Assembly: GCA_910580045.1 (NCBI GenBank)
Contig: CAJTXF010000062.1
Location: 1-15,644, forward strand
DNA length: 15,644 nucleotides
From: an uncultured Eubacteriales bacterium
Lineage (GTDB): Bacteria > Bacillota > Clostridia > Oscillospirales > Acutalibacteraceae
Reading direction: 5' to 3'
This document shows, in pieces, positions 7,571 to 13,987 of the stretch; the stretch's first letter is position 1, and each line of letters starts with the position of its first letter. The position numbers and the translations under genes are program-made. The notes beneath the pieces were generated by a model. That model searched no databases, was not told the origin of the DNA, and saw only the letters and a list, made by a program, of their open reading frames with translations.

Positions 7571-7708
7571 GAAGGGAGCATCAAATCCAAAGCAGAAGCA
7601 GCACCCCGCCTCTTGCCACGCTCTCCCCTTCCCGTCAAAATTTCTTCCCATTCTTTTCATGCGTTTCTCTTCTTTTCTTCACACAGCTTTCACATTCATG
7701 GGGCATAC

Positions 7709-7714
7709 TATACT
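7709..7714 (+). promoter_or_regulatory. -10 element of htrA
   Basis: TATACT, overlapped by CATACT four bases upstream. No good -35 lies at 16-18 nt; TTTCACA (7688-7694) and TTTTCAT (7654-7660) are T-rich direct repeats just upstream that could be regulator sites. The predicted leader is about 230 nt and contains the 176-bp inverted-repeat element. Confidence 0.5.
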
Positions 7715-7740
7715 CACAACAACAAACCACCTGGAAAATC

Positions 7741-7916
7741 AAGGAACCACTGATTAAATCACGCCTAGCGACTTGGCACGCATCTCGTTTGCACTTTTTC
7801 CCTCATAGCGCACAGCTTTCGTTTGCCAATCGCCAGATTGGCTGCACTCAATCTATGCACTCTGACGAAAAAATTGACTGCACGATATGCGCACCAGATT
7901 TAATCAGTACTTCCTT
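7741..7916. repeat. MITE-like element in the htrA leader, 20-bp terminal inverted repeats
   Basis: The left end AAGGAACCACTGATTAAATC (7741-7760) and the inverted right end (7916-7897) agree at 18 of 20 bases; the inner 12 (ACTGATTAAATC) are identical. Near the centre is a perfect GCCAATC/GATTGGC hairpin (7825-7831/7836-7842). The 176-bp size, terminal repeats and lack of a gene fit a non-autonomous transposable element. No clear target duplication is visible. It sits between the htrA -10 and its ribosome site, so it would be transcribed as leader RNA. Confidence 0.6.
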
Positions 7917-7949
7917 AAAAACATCCATGAATGGAAAGGAGCACCTTTT

Positions 7950-9479
7950 ATGTTTCACGATGACAATAACCATACTCCGGAGCAGAGTACTGCCAAGGCC
8001 ACCCCTGACCAGCCTGACATGAACTCCAGCAGCCGCACCGATTCCACTGCCTCATCTGCTCCATCTGCCCCATCTCAGAATTACTCCTATACCGGCCAGA
8101 GCAATCCCTACCATGCCTCCTATGGCCAATATCCCTATCAGCAGCCTCAGCAGTCCCAGCAAGTTCAGTCTCAGCAGAACAGCTGCAGCTGGCAGGGCAC
8201 AGGGCAGAGCTATTATACCCAGCCAATCCCAGTGCCTGCTCAGCCTGCCCAGTCAAAGCAAAAGAAAAAGGGCCGGGCCGGAAAATTCCTTCTCCGCACG
8301 GCTGCCGCGGTACTGGCCTGCGCGGTGGTCTCCCTGGGCTCAGTGGGAATATTCGCCGCCATGATTCAGAACGGCGTGGTAAACATCCAGTCTGCCGGGG
8401 AGGAAAACAACACAGCGGCTTTCACCCTCTATAAGAAGGCCGACAGCGGCAAGAACACCACTCCCACTGCCACCCTGGGCGATTTGAGCACCCAGGAGAT
8501 TGCCAACAAGCTGATTCCCTCTGTGGTGTGCGTGCAGAACTATCAGGTGAACCAGCAGCAGGGCGGCGGGTTCTACTTCGGCGGCTTCTATGTGGGCGGC
8601 CAAGAGCAGGAGGAGGGCGGCGAGCTCTCTCCCGCTGGCGAGGGCTCTGGCATCATCATCTCCAAGGACGGCTATATTGTCACCAACCAGCACGTGATTG
8701 ACGGCGCCACCAATATCTCTGTGGTCACCTCGGACGGAACCACGTATGAGGCTGAGCTGGTGGGCGAGGACACCCAGACCGATTTGGCAGTGCTGAAAAT
8801 CAACACCACTGACGAGCTGACCCCTGCGGAATTTGGGGACTCCAGCGATTTGCAGGTGACAGACCAGGTGCTGGCAATCGGCAACCCCGGGGGCATGCAG
8901 TTCAACTCCAGCGTGACCATTGGCTATGTCTCTGCCCTGAACCGGCCTGTCACCAACAGCGAAACCGGCTTTATGGTCAACTGCATCCAGACCGACGCGG
9001 CCATCAACCCTGGCAACTCCGGCGGCGCGCTGGTGGACAGCAACGGCCTGGTGGTGGGCATCAACTCCTCAAAAATCGCGGCAACAGACTATGAGGGCAT
9101 GGGCTTTGCCATCCCCTCCAGCATTGCCCAGCCCATTGTCTCTGACTTGATTGAGTACGGCTATGTAAAGGATAGGCCCATGCTGGGCATTACAGGCATC
9201 TATCTGGACAGGATGCAGGCCAGCTATTTCGGGTTCTCCCAGGGTTTCTGCGTGGGCAGCCTGGGCACTGAGAACGCCAAAGCCTCCGGCCTGCAGATGT
9301 ACGATGTGATTACTGCCATTGACGACACCCAAATCACTTCCTCCGGCACCATTGCGGCATATATTGCCAACAAGAAGCCCGGCGACAAAGTGACCCTGAC
9401 AGTTGACCGCTCTCTCACTGGCGAGAAGGACGTTAAAATAGAGCTGATCCTCTCCGAGAACTCGGGGACATCAGAATAA
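7950..9479 (+). CDS. htrA: HtrA/DegP-type membrane-anchored serine protease with PDZ domain
   Basis: A 509-residue surface quality-control protease. Residues 1-105 are a Gln/Ser/Tyr/Pro-rich cytoplasmic segment ending in KQKKKGRAGK. One membrane helix (about 113-138) anchors the protein, and the chymotrypsin-like domain is outside the cell. The triad is clear: H248 in TNQHVIDGA, D278 in TDLAVLKI, and S357 in NPGNSGGALV. A single C-terminal PDZ domain (about 410-500) includes GLQMYDVITAIDD. A Gly-rich loop (about 206-228) precedes the protease core. ATG 7950 is chosen over an in-frame ATG at 7887 because AAAGGAG (7935-7941) sits 8 nt upstream and the earlier codons lie in the repeat element. 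Firmicutes htrA genes are typically induced by secretion stress; no two-component system is adjacent here. Confidence 0.93.
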   Translation: MFHDDNNHTPEQSTAKATPDQPDMNSSSRTDSTASSAPSAPSQNYSYTGQSNPYHASYGQYPYQQPQQSQQVQSQQNSCSWQGTGQSYYTQPIPVPAQPAQSKQKKKGRAGKFLLRTAAAVLACAVVSLGSVGIFAAMIQNGVVNIQSAGEENNTAAFTLYKKADSGKNTTPTATLGDLSTQEIANKLIPSVVCVQNYQVNQQQGGGFYFGGFYVGGQEQEEGGELSPAGEGSGIIISKDGYIVTNQHVIDGATNISVVTSDGTTYEAELVGEDTQTDLAVLKINTTDELTPAEFGDSSDLQVTDQVLAIGNPGGMQFNSSVTIGYVSALNRPVTNSETGFMVNCIQTDAAINPGNSGGALVDSNGLVVGINSSKIAATDYEGMGFAIPSSIAQPIVSDLIEYGYVKDRPMLGITGIYLDRMQASYFGFSQGFCVGSLGTENAKASGLQMYDVITAIDDTQITSSGTIAAYIANKKPGDKVTLTVDRSLTGEKDVKIELILSENSGTSE

Positions 9480-9548
9480 CCAGCCTGGCGCTGGATTCCA
9501 AAATTTCGAGTACAAGTTTTCTTTTTCATAATCTCCTTTTTTTGCGCG

Positions 9549-9588
9549 GCCAGCCCAGGGCATATGCCCTGGGCTGGCTGTGTTTTTT
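9549..9588 (+). terminator. Strong terminator of htrA
   Basis: A perfect 30-bp palindrome (9549-9578, 15-bp arms GCCAGCCCAGGGCAT and its inverse) is followed 4 nt later by six T (9583-9588). On the minus strand the flank is A-rich, so it serves mainly the plus strand. Confidence 0.85.
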
Positions 9589-9639
9589 ATGGAAAAATAA
9601 CCGGTGAATCCAGAGCCTTTCTCTGACTGTTTTATCCGC

Positions 9640-10485
9640 TTATTTTTTTGTCACAGGTATCCACACCTCATATTGGGCGTTCTGGGGGTCTGGGTTCAGG
9701 TAAACCTCAATATCCGGGGCATCGGCATATTCATAGCCAGAGCCCGGGAGCCACTCTGTCACAATCCGCCGCTCCAATTCCTGTATGGACTGGTTTGTCC
9801 CGGCTCCGGAAAAGACTGCCCAAGTGGAGGCGGGCACGGTATATTCTTCAAACTCACCGCGCGGTTTTGTGCTGGAAACAGCAATGAAATATTTCCACCG
9901 CTCCTCCTCATTGCAGGCGCTCACGCCCAAAAGCCCCATGGGCGGCGTATCCATCATGCCCGCCAGCTTCTGAATCACGCCATTAGCCGCGGCATCCTGC
10001 CACAGCTTTGGCACAACCAAAAAGTTCTTTTCGATTTCCTTATCCAGGGGCGCGGATACGCCTATAATGCGGAACGCCCCCTTTGTCTCAACACGGTACT
10101 CCATCTCTGCTGCTCCTTTCACGGCAATCTGAAACACAATGGGGGAAAATGACTTCACGGCCGCGCCCTGGGTTTTCACAGCGGAGGGGGCTATTCCGTG
10201 AAAGGCCTGGAAGGCCCGGTTAAAGGCAGTGGGGGACTGGTAGCCGTACTTCTCCGCGATATCCAGAATCCGCGTCTCCCCGCCCTGTAAGTCCACTGCC
10301 GCCAGGGACATTTTTCTTCTCCGGATATACTCTGCCAAAGGGACGCCTGCCATATACGCGAACATTCTCTGGTAGTGGTAGGCAGAGCAGCAGGCAATCC
10401 GGCCAAGCTGCTCATAGTCAATTTCCTCTGTCAGATGTTCCTCAATATACTTCACGCTCTGGTTCAATCTCTCGACCCATTCCAT
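9640..10485 (-). CDS. AraC-family regulator with N-terminal HTH and GyrI-like effector domain (Rob-like)
   Basis: A 281-residue transcription factor. The double helix-turn-helix AraC domain is at the N-terminus (about 8-106), with LGRIACCSAYHYQRMF (27-42) as first HTH and ILDIAEKYGYQSPTAFNRAF (73-92) as second; FHGIAPS follows at 95-101. A GyrI/BmrR-type effector-binding domain fills about 128-281 (start EYRVETKGAFRIIG, end YEVWIPVTKK). This order is that of Rob and many Firmicutes multidrug or toxic-compound sensors, so a small hydrophobic or cationic ligand is likely but unknown. The start at 10485 has AAGGAGG about 8 nt upstream; the longer in-frame ATG at 10626 would run through the promoter. 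The gene stands alone, convergent with htrA. No obvious target transporter is in the window. Confidence 0.9.
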   Translation of the reverse strand: MEWVERLNQSVKYIEEHLTEEIDYEQLGRIACCSAYHYQRMFAYMAGVPLAEYIRRRKMSLAAVDLQGGETRILDIAEKYGYQSPTAFNRAFQAFHGIAPSAVKTQGAAVKSFSPIVFQIAVKGAAEMEYRVETKGAFRIIGVSAPLDKEIEKNFLVVPKLWQDAAANGVIQKLAGMMDTPPMGLLGVSACNEEERWKYFIAVSSTKPRGEFEEYTVPASTWAVFSGAGTNQSIQELERRIVTEWLPGSGYEYADAPDIEVYLNPDPQNAQYEVWIPVTKK

Positions 10486-10539
10486 AAGCTGCCTCCTTGC
10501 CCGCGCACACTGGGGATTTGCGGGTGTGTTTTCGCCTTT

Positions 10540-10545
10540 ATTATA
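10540..10545 (-). promoter_or_regulatory. -10 element of the AraC-type regulator
   Basis: TATAAT on the minus strand (10545-10540), about 55 nt before the start codon. No recognisable -35 is seen at 16-18 nt, which would suit an activator-dependent or self-regulated promoter. Confidence 0.5.
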
Positions 10546-10582
10546 CCGCATATGCCTGGATTTTTCCTCTCTATCCCTGCAC

Positions 10583-10642
10583 AAAAAAGAGAGGCGCCTC
10601 TGGGCAAAAAAGCGCGGCCAGGGCACAGGGCCCCGGCCGCGC
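10583..10642 (-). terminator. Tandem intrinsic terminators downstream of the oxidoreductase and its repeat
   Basis: On the minus strand GCGCGGCC (10642-10635) pairs with GGCCGCGC (10619-10612), with further GGGC/GCCC pairing inside, followed directly by six T (10611-10606). A second, shorter palindrome AGAGGCGCCTCT (10601-10590) is also followed by T-rich DNA (10588-10583). Together they insulate the AraC promoter from read-through. Confidence 0.8.
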
Positions 10643-10659
10643 GGTATGCTCTATCGCTT

Positions 10660-10827
10660 CTTAGAACCTGTATTCATAGCGGGGATATCGAAGGGGCGAG
10701 GGATTTTCCCGCCAGAGGGCGGGATATTTTCGCCGTCAACCTGCCGGTTGTTCAGAAAATTTACCGTCCTATGGCGAGAAAATCACCGCCCATGCGGTGT
10801 TCATCCGCTGTGAATACGGGTTCTTAG
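10660..10827. repeat. MITE-like element with 23-bp terminal inverted repeats, ending in the oxidoreductase stop codon
   Basis: The left end (10660-10682, containing TAGAACCTGTATTCATAGCG) and the inverted right end (10827-10805) agree at 20 of 23 bases. The 168-bp interior has three related segments of the pattern GGCGA-(A/T-rich)-CCGCC: 10695-10713 plus, 10734-10718 minus, and 10773-10790 plus. It also has a CACCGC/GCGGTG hairpin at 10784-10799. There is no gene inside. The right repeat contains the TAA (10826-10824) of the oxidoreductase. The structure fits a non-autonomous mobile element or a palindromic intergenic repeat. Confidence 0.6.
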
Positions 10828-11978
10828 TACGTCCCCTCTGTGGAGAAGGTGATGGACGCGCCCTCCTTTTTCCGGGAGGTGGCCCGGCGCTTATCCAGCT
10901 CCTGCAGGAACAGCGCCTCGTCAAAGGGAATCTCCACTGTCTGGCCCAGCCAGCCGGAAAGGTGCATGGCGTTGCTGAGCAGCAGGCCATTAAGCCCCTC
11001 CCTGCCCTCTGCCACCAGGGGGCCCCCGTGGAGGATTCTGTCCGCAAAGGCATTGAGCACGCCCACATGCTGGGGGTTCTGCCCGTCAGTCTCTACAGTC
11101 AGCTTCTCCATCTCCGGAAGCTGGAAGCCCTGCTGGCAGGTCCGGCAGAACTGCCGCTCATCCTCCTTGAGATGCCAGAAGGTGAGGGCGCCGTCCTCAC
11201 ACACCAGCTTGCCCAGGGTGCCTGTGACCTCAAACCGGTTGGTGCCCGGCGCGTCGCCGGTGGTGGTGACGAACACGCCTGTGGCCCCGTTCTCGAACTC
11301 CAGATAAGCGGTCACATCGTCCTCCACCTCAATGTCGTGCCACTTGCCCTCATGGCAGAAAGTATGCACAGTCTTGGGCAGGCCGCAAATCCACTGGAGC
11401 AAATCCAGCTGGTGGGGGCACTGGTTCAGCAGGACGCCGCCGCCCTCCCCGGCCCAGGTGGCCCGCCAGTCGCCGGAATCGTAGTACATCTGGGTCCGGT
11501 ACCAGTCGGTGATAATCCAGTTCACCCGCTTCATCTCCCCCAGCTGGCCGCTGTGCACGATTTCGTGCATTTTGCGGTACAGGCAGTTGGTGCGCTGGTT
11601 AAACATCATGCCAAAGACCTTGCCGCTCTGCTCCGCGGCAGCGTTCATCTCCCGCACAGCCTGGGTATAGACCCCGGCTGGCTTTTCGCACATCACGTGC
11701 AGGCCATGGGCAAAGGCCTCTTTTGCCAGCACCGGGTGCTGGTAGTGGGGCACAGCAATCAGCACCGCGTCGCACACGCCGGCGGCAATGAGCTGGGAGC
11801 CCTCGGTGAAGATGGGGGTGCCCGCAGGCAGGGTCTGTTCGGCCCAGGCCCGGCGTTCTTCCCGGCGGTCCGCCACGGCGGCGACTGTAATTTCAGGGGT
11901 CTTTCCGGCCAGGATATTGCCAATATGACTGGAGCCCATGTTGCCAACGCCGATGATACCTAAACGAATCTGTTCCAT
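10824..11978 (-). CDS. Gfo/Idh/MocA-family NAD(P)-dependent oxidoreductase
   Basis: A 384-residue sugar or cyclitol dehydrogenase-like enzyme. A Rossmann fold opens with IRLGIIGVGNMGSSH (4-18), the GxGxxG dinucleotide site. EKP (98-100) is the family signature lysine motif. The second domain carries GGGVLLNQCPHQLDLL (179-194), where H189 and D192 fit the catalytic/substrate positions. The substrate cannot be told from sequence; carbohydrates, uronates or inositols are possible, and nearby uxuAB makes a sugar-acid role attractive but unproven. ATG 11978 is chosen because GAAAGGGTG lies just upstream and the Rossmann fold begins at residue 4; an in-frame ATG at 12128 would add 50 residues translated from hairpin DNA. 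The last codons run up to the 10660-10827 repeat. Confidence 0.88.
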   Translation of the reverse strand: MEQIRLGIIGVGNMGSSHIGNILAGKTPEITVAAVADRREERRAWAEQTLPAGTPIFTEGSQLIAAGVCDAVLIAVPHYQHPVLAKEAFAHGLHVMCEKPAGVYTQAVREMNAAAEQSGKVFGMMFNQRTNCLYRKMHEIVHSGQLGEMKRVNWIITDWYRTQMYYDSGDWRATWAGEGGGVLLNQCPHQLDLLQWICGLPKTVHTFCHEGKWHDIEVEDDVTAYLEFENGATGVFVTTTGDAPGTNRFEVTGTLGKLVCEDGALTFWHLKEDERQFCRTCQQGFQLPEMEKLTVETDGQNPQHVGVLNAFADRILHGGPLVAEGREGLNGLLLSNAMHLSGWLGQTVEIPFDEALFLQELDKRRATSRKKEGASITFSTEGTY

Positions 11979-12208
11979 GGTGTACACCCTTTCGAGTAGA
12001 AAAATGATGGAGGTAATTGGTTGAGGAGCAGAACCCGGCAGCCCGCCAGCCGCGCCCTTGGCGGGCTTTGAAGGCACAGCCTCCAAGGCAAAGGCCAGAG
12101 GAACCCGCTTCAGGGGCTTTTCCGCCATGCGGGAAAGCCCCTGCCTGTGACGCTTAGTTTTTTGGGGGAACCCACTGCCCCAAACTGCCAGGCTCTTTGC
12201 TTATGGCC
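11979..12208 (-). other. Structured 5' leader of the oxidoreductase mRNA
   Basis: About 225 nt separate the predicted start site (near 12202) from the ATG. CAGGGGCTTTTCCGC (12111-12125) and its inverse (12129-12143) form a 15-bp stem with a three-base loop, with one wobble on the plus strand and one mismatch on the minus. AGCCCGCC/GGCGGGCT (12040-12047/12060-12067) forms a second stem. An open frame continues through the region from 12128, but its composition and lack of a ribosome site argue for non-coding leader or repeat DNA. No known riboswitch was recognised. Confidence 0.45.
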
Positions 12209-12237
12209 AGTATACTCCTAAGCCCAGGAAAAATCAA
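12209..12237 (-). promoter_or_regulatory. Sigma-A promoter of the oxidoreductase
   Basis: On the minus strand TTGATT (12237-12232), 17 nt, then TATACT (12214-12209). The -10 overlaps a GTATAC core (12210-12215) in a short AGTATACT palindrome. Confidence 0.7.
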
Positions 12238-12252
12238 CCAGAATTTATGGGG

Positions 12253-12286
12253 ATTTTTACAAAAAGGTATACTTTCCTGTAAAAAT
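12253..12286. promoter_or_regulatory. 34-bp near-palindrome with GTATAC core (operator candidate 1)
   Basis: Perfect 9-bp outer arms ATTTTTACA (12253-12261) and TGTAAAAAT (12278-12286) flank a core AAGGTATACTTT; 14 of 17 pairs match overall. It lies just upstream of the oxidoreductase -35 and faces the AP2 gene on the other side. It fits a dimeric regulator site; an RNA hairpin is also possible. Confidence 0.6.
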
Positions 12287-12369
12287 TTCGCATCCTGTAT
12301 TTGGTTTATTGTAACACTCCCAGACACAATTTGCAAGAATGTATCCAGGGATTTTCGATGGAAATTCTA

Positions 12370-12397
12370 CTTACAACAAAGTATACTTTTTTGCAAG
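12370..12397. promoter_or_regulatory. 28-bp near-palindrome with GTATAC core (operator candidate 2)
   Basis: CTTACAACAAAGTA (12370-12383) pairs with the following 14 bases at 12 of 14 positions, around the perfect AAAGTATACTTT. It shares the TTACAA..AA.GTATACTTT pattern with the 12253-12286 site, 114 bp away. Its right edge enters the AP2 gene's Shine-Dalgarno sequence (AAGGAG, 12395-12400), so protein binding or RNA folding here could block translation or transcription of that gene. Confidence 0.6.
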
Positions 12398-12408
12398 GAG
12401 ATTGGAAT

Positions 12409-12840
12409 ATGGGCCATTCGAGGCGCAAACTGGATTTGCGCGGGCAGAAATTCGGCAAACTGACGGTTTTGAAGCCAGCGGAAAACGTGGGCGGCCGCAC
12501 CGCCTGGCTCTGCCAGTGCAGCTGCGGCAGAACCGCCATTGTAAAAACCTATAACCTGCGTCAGGGCAAAACCACCAGCTGCGGCTGCGTGGGCGGGCCC
12601 ACCTATATTGACGGCACCAGCGCCCCTGTACTGGAGGCAGCCAAGCGGGCCCGGGCTAACAACACCAGCGGCGTGCCCGGGGTGGTCTGGTGCCAGTCCA
12701 AGGGGCTCTGGCGGGCAACCATCTGCTTTCAGGGAAAGCGGCACTATCTGGGGGGATACGCGGATTTTGAGGAAGCTGTCAAGGCCCGGAAGCGGGGGGA
12801 GCGGGAGTTCCATGACAAGTTTTTGAAGGAGCACAGCTGA
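12409..12840 (+). CDS. Small AP2-domain DNA-binding protein with Cys-rich N-terminal module
   Basis: A 143-residue protein in two parts. Residues 8-62 hold LDLRGQKFGKLTVL and a Cys cluster (C35, C37, C39, C58, C60; CQCSCG then SCGC), a module common in phage and mobile-element proteins and possibly a zinc site. Residues 86-134 match the bacterial AP2 domain: SGVPGVVW, W101-RATICF, GKRHYLGGY, then a helix EEAVKARKRGERE. AP2 domains bind DNA, often attached to HNH homing endonucleases; no HNH is present here. AAGGAG (12395-12400) is 8 nt before the ATG, which rules out the longer in-frame start at 12301. No clear promoter was found. It diverges from the oxidoreductase and precedes uxuA by 67 nt. 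Function is unknown: regulator or phage relic. Confidence 0.8.
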   Translation: MGHSRRKLDLRGQKFGKLTVLKPAENVGGRTAWLCQCSCGRTAIVKTYNLRQGKTTSCGCVGGPTYIDGTSAPVLEAAKRARANNTSGVPGVVWCQSKGLWRATICFQGKRHYLGGYADFEEAVKARKRGEREFHDKFLKEHS

Positions 12841-12844
12841 GCTC

Positions 12845-12873
12845 TTGCTTCCCGGCACAGGACGTGCTATACT
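12845..12873 (+). promoter_or_regulatory. Sigma-A promoter of uxuAB
   Basis: TTGCTT (12845-12850), exactly 17 nt, TATACT (12868-12873). The expected start is near 12880. It begins five bases after the AP2 stop codon, so uxuAB has its own promoter. Confidence 0.75.
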
Positions 12874-12907
12874 GTGAAAAACAGATTCCTGATAGGAGGC
12901 TCTCCCC

Positions 12908-13987
12908 ATGAAAATGACATTCCGCTGGTACGGCTCCCAAAGCGACAGCATCACCCTCTCCCAAATCAAACAAATCCCCGGTATGTCCGGCCTGATGGGC
13001 GTCCTGGACTACAAAGCCGCGGGCCAGGTCTGGGAAGACAAGGAAATCGAAGCCTATATGGCCGAAGTCCACGCCGCCGGGCTGGAATGCGAGGTCATCG
13101 AGTCTGTCAACGTCCACGAGGACATCAAGCTGGGTCTGCCCGCCCGAGATGAATATATCGCCAACTACTGCCAGAGCATCCGGAACCTGGCCAAGCACGG
13201 GGTGAAGGTGATTGTCTACAACTTTATGCCTGTGTTCGACTGGCTGCGCACAGATTTGGCCCGGCCCATTCCCGAGGACGGCTCCAACAGCCTGTATTTT
13301 GACGAGGCCCAGCTGGGGGACATGGGCCCCCTGGAAATCGTCCGCAGCACCATTGAGAACAGCAACGGCTTTACCCTGCCCGGCTGGGAGCCTGCACGGC
13401 TGGCTGAGCTGGAGAACACCCTGGAGCAGTACAAGTCCGTAAGCAGCGAGGATTTGCTGGCCAATTACAAGTATTTCCTGGACGGCATCATCCCCACCTG
13501 CGAGGAGACGGGCGTGGTGATGGCCGTACACCCGGACGACCCGGCCTGGCCTATTTTTGGCCTGCCCCGGGTGGCCCATTCCCAGGCTGACTTTGACAAA
13601 ATCCTGGCCCTCCACGACTCCCCCTCCAACGCCTTGTGTCTGTGTACAGGCTCCCTGGGCTCTGACCCGGCCAACGATATTCCCGCCATCATCCGGCACT
13701 TCGGCGAAATGGGCCGCATCGGTTGCCTGCACGTGCGCAACGTGAAGCATCTGGGATACCACAAGTTCCGGGAAGCCGCCCACCTGAGCTCTACCGGGGA
13801 TTTGGACATGTACGCCATTCTAAAGGCTGTCCACGACACCTGCCCAAACACCTACATCCGCCCGGACCATGGCCGGATGATTTGGGACGAGACCGGCCGC
13901 CCCGGCTACGGGCTCTATGACCGGGCCCTGGGCGCGGCCTATCTCAACGGCCTGTGGGAGGCCATTGGAAAGGGGGAGCAGGCATGA
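12908..13987 (+). CDS. uxuA: Mannonate dehydratase
   Basis: A 359-residue TIM-barrel enzyme that dehydrates D-mannonate to 2-keto-3-deoxygluconate in glucuronate breakdown. The opening MTFRWYGSQSDSITLSQIKQ and GMSGLMGVLDY (25-35) are typical of UxuA. The Mn(II) ligands known for the family are in place: H208 in HPDDP, C246 in LCTGSLG, H275 in LHVRN, and D320 in RPDHGR. Length is normal for the Firmicutes form. AGGAGG (about 12894-12899) precedes the ATG. It is first of a two-gene operon; its stop overlaps the uxuB start (ATGA). No kdgK, kdgA, uxaC or uptake genes are in the window, so the rest of the pathway must lie elsewhere or downstream. Confidence 0.96.
   Translation: MKMTFRWYGSQSDSITLSQIKQIPGMSGLMGVLDYKAAGQVWEDKEIEAYMAEVHAAGLECEVIESVNVHEDIKLGLPARDEYIANYCQSIRNLAKHGVKVIVYNFMPVFDWLRTDLARPIPEDGSNSLYFDEAQLGDMGPLEIVRSTIENSNGFTLPGWEPARLAELENTLEQYKSVSSEDLLANYKYFLDGIIPTCEETGVVMAVHPDDPAWPIFGLPRVAHSQADFDKILALHDSPSNALCLCTGSLGSDPANDIPAIIRHFGEMGRIGCLHVRNVKHLGYHKFREAAHLSSTGDLDMYAILKAVHDTCPNTYIRPDHGRMIWDETGRPGYGLYDRALGAAYLNGLWEAIGKGEQA

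Noticed and set aside
7887..7949. Earlier htrA start
   Set aside because: The 21 additional codons lie in the MITE-like element and its flank; the SD supports 7950.
11979..12128. 50-residue N-terminal extension of the oxidoreductase
   Set aside because: It would precede the Rossmann fold, comes from hairpin DNA and has no SD; the start at 11978 has one.
12111..12162. Plus-strand intrinsic terminator (15-bp stem and later T run)
   Set aside because: The T run is 13 nt beyond the stem and no plus-strand gene lies upstream to terminate.
12382..12387. TATACT as the AP2 gene's own -10
   Set aside because: Transcription would start at or inside the Shine-Dalgarno sequence, and no -35 lies 16-18 nt upstream.
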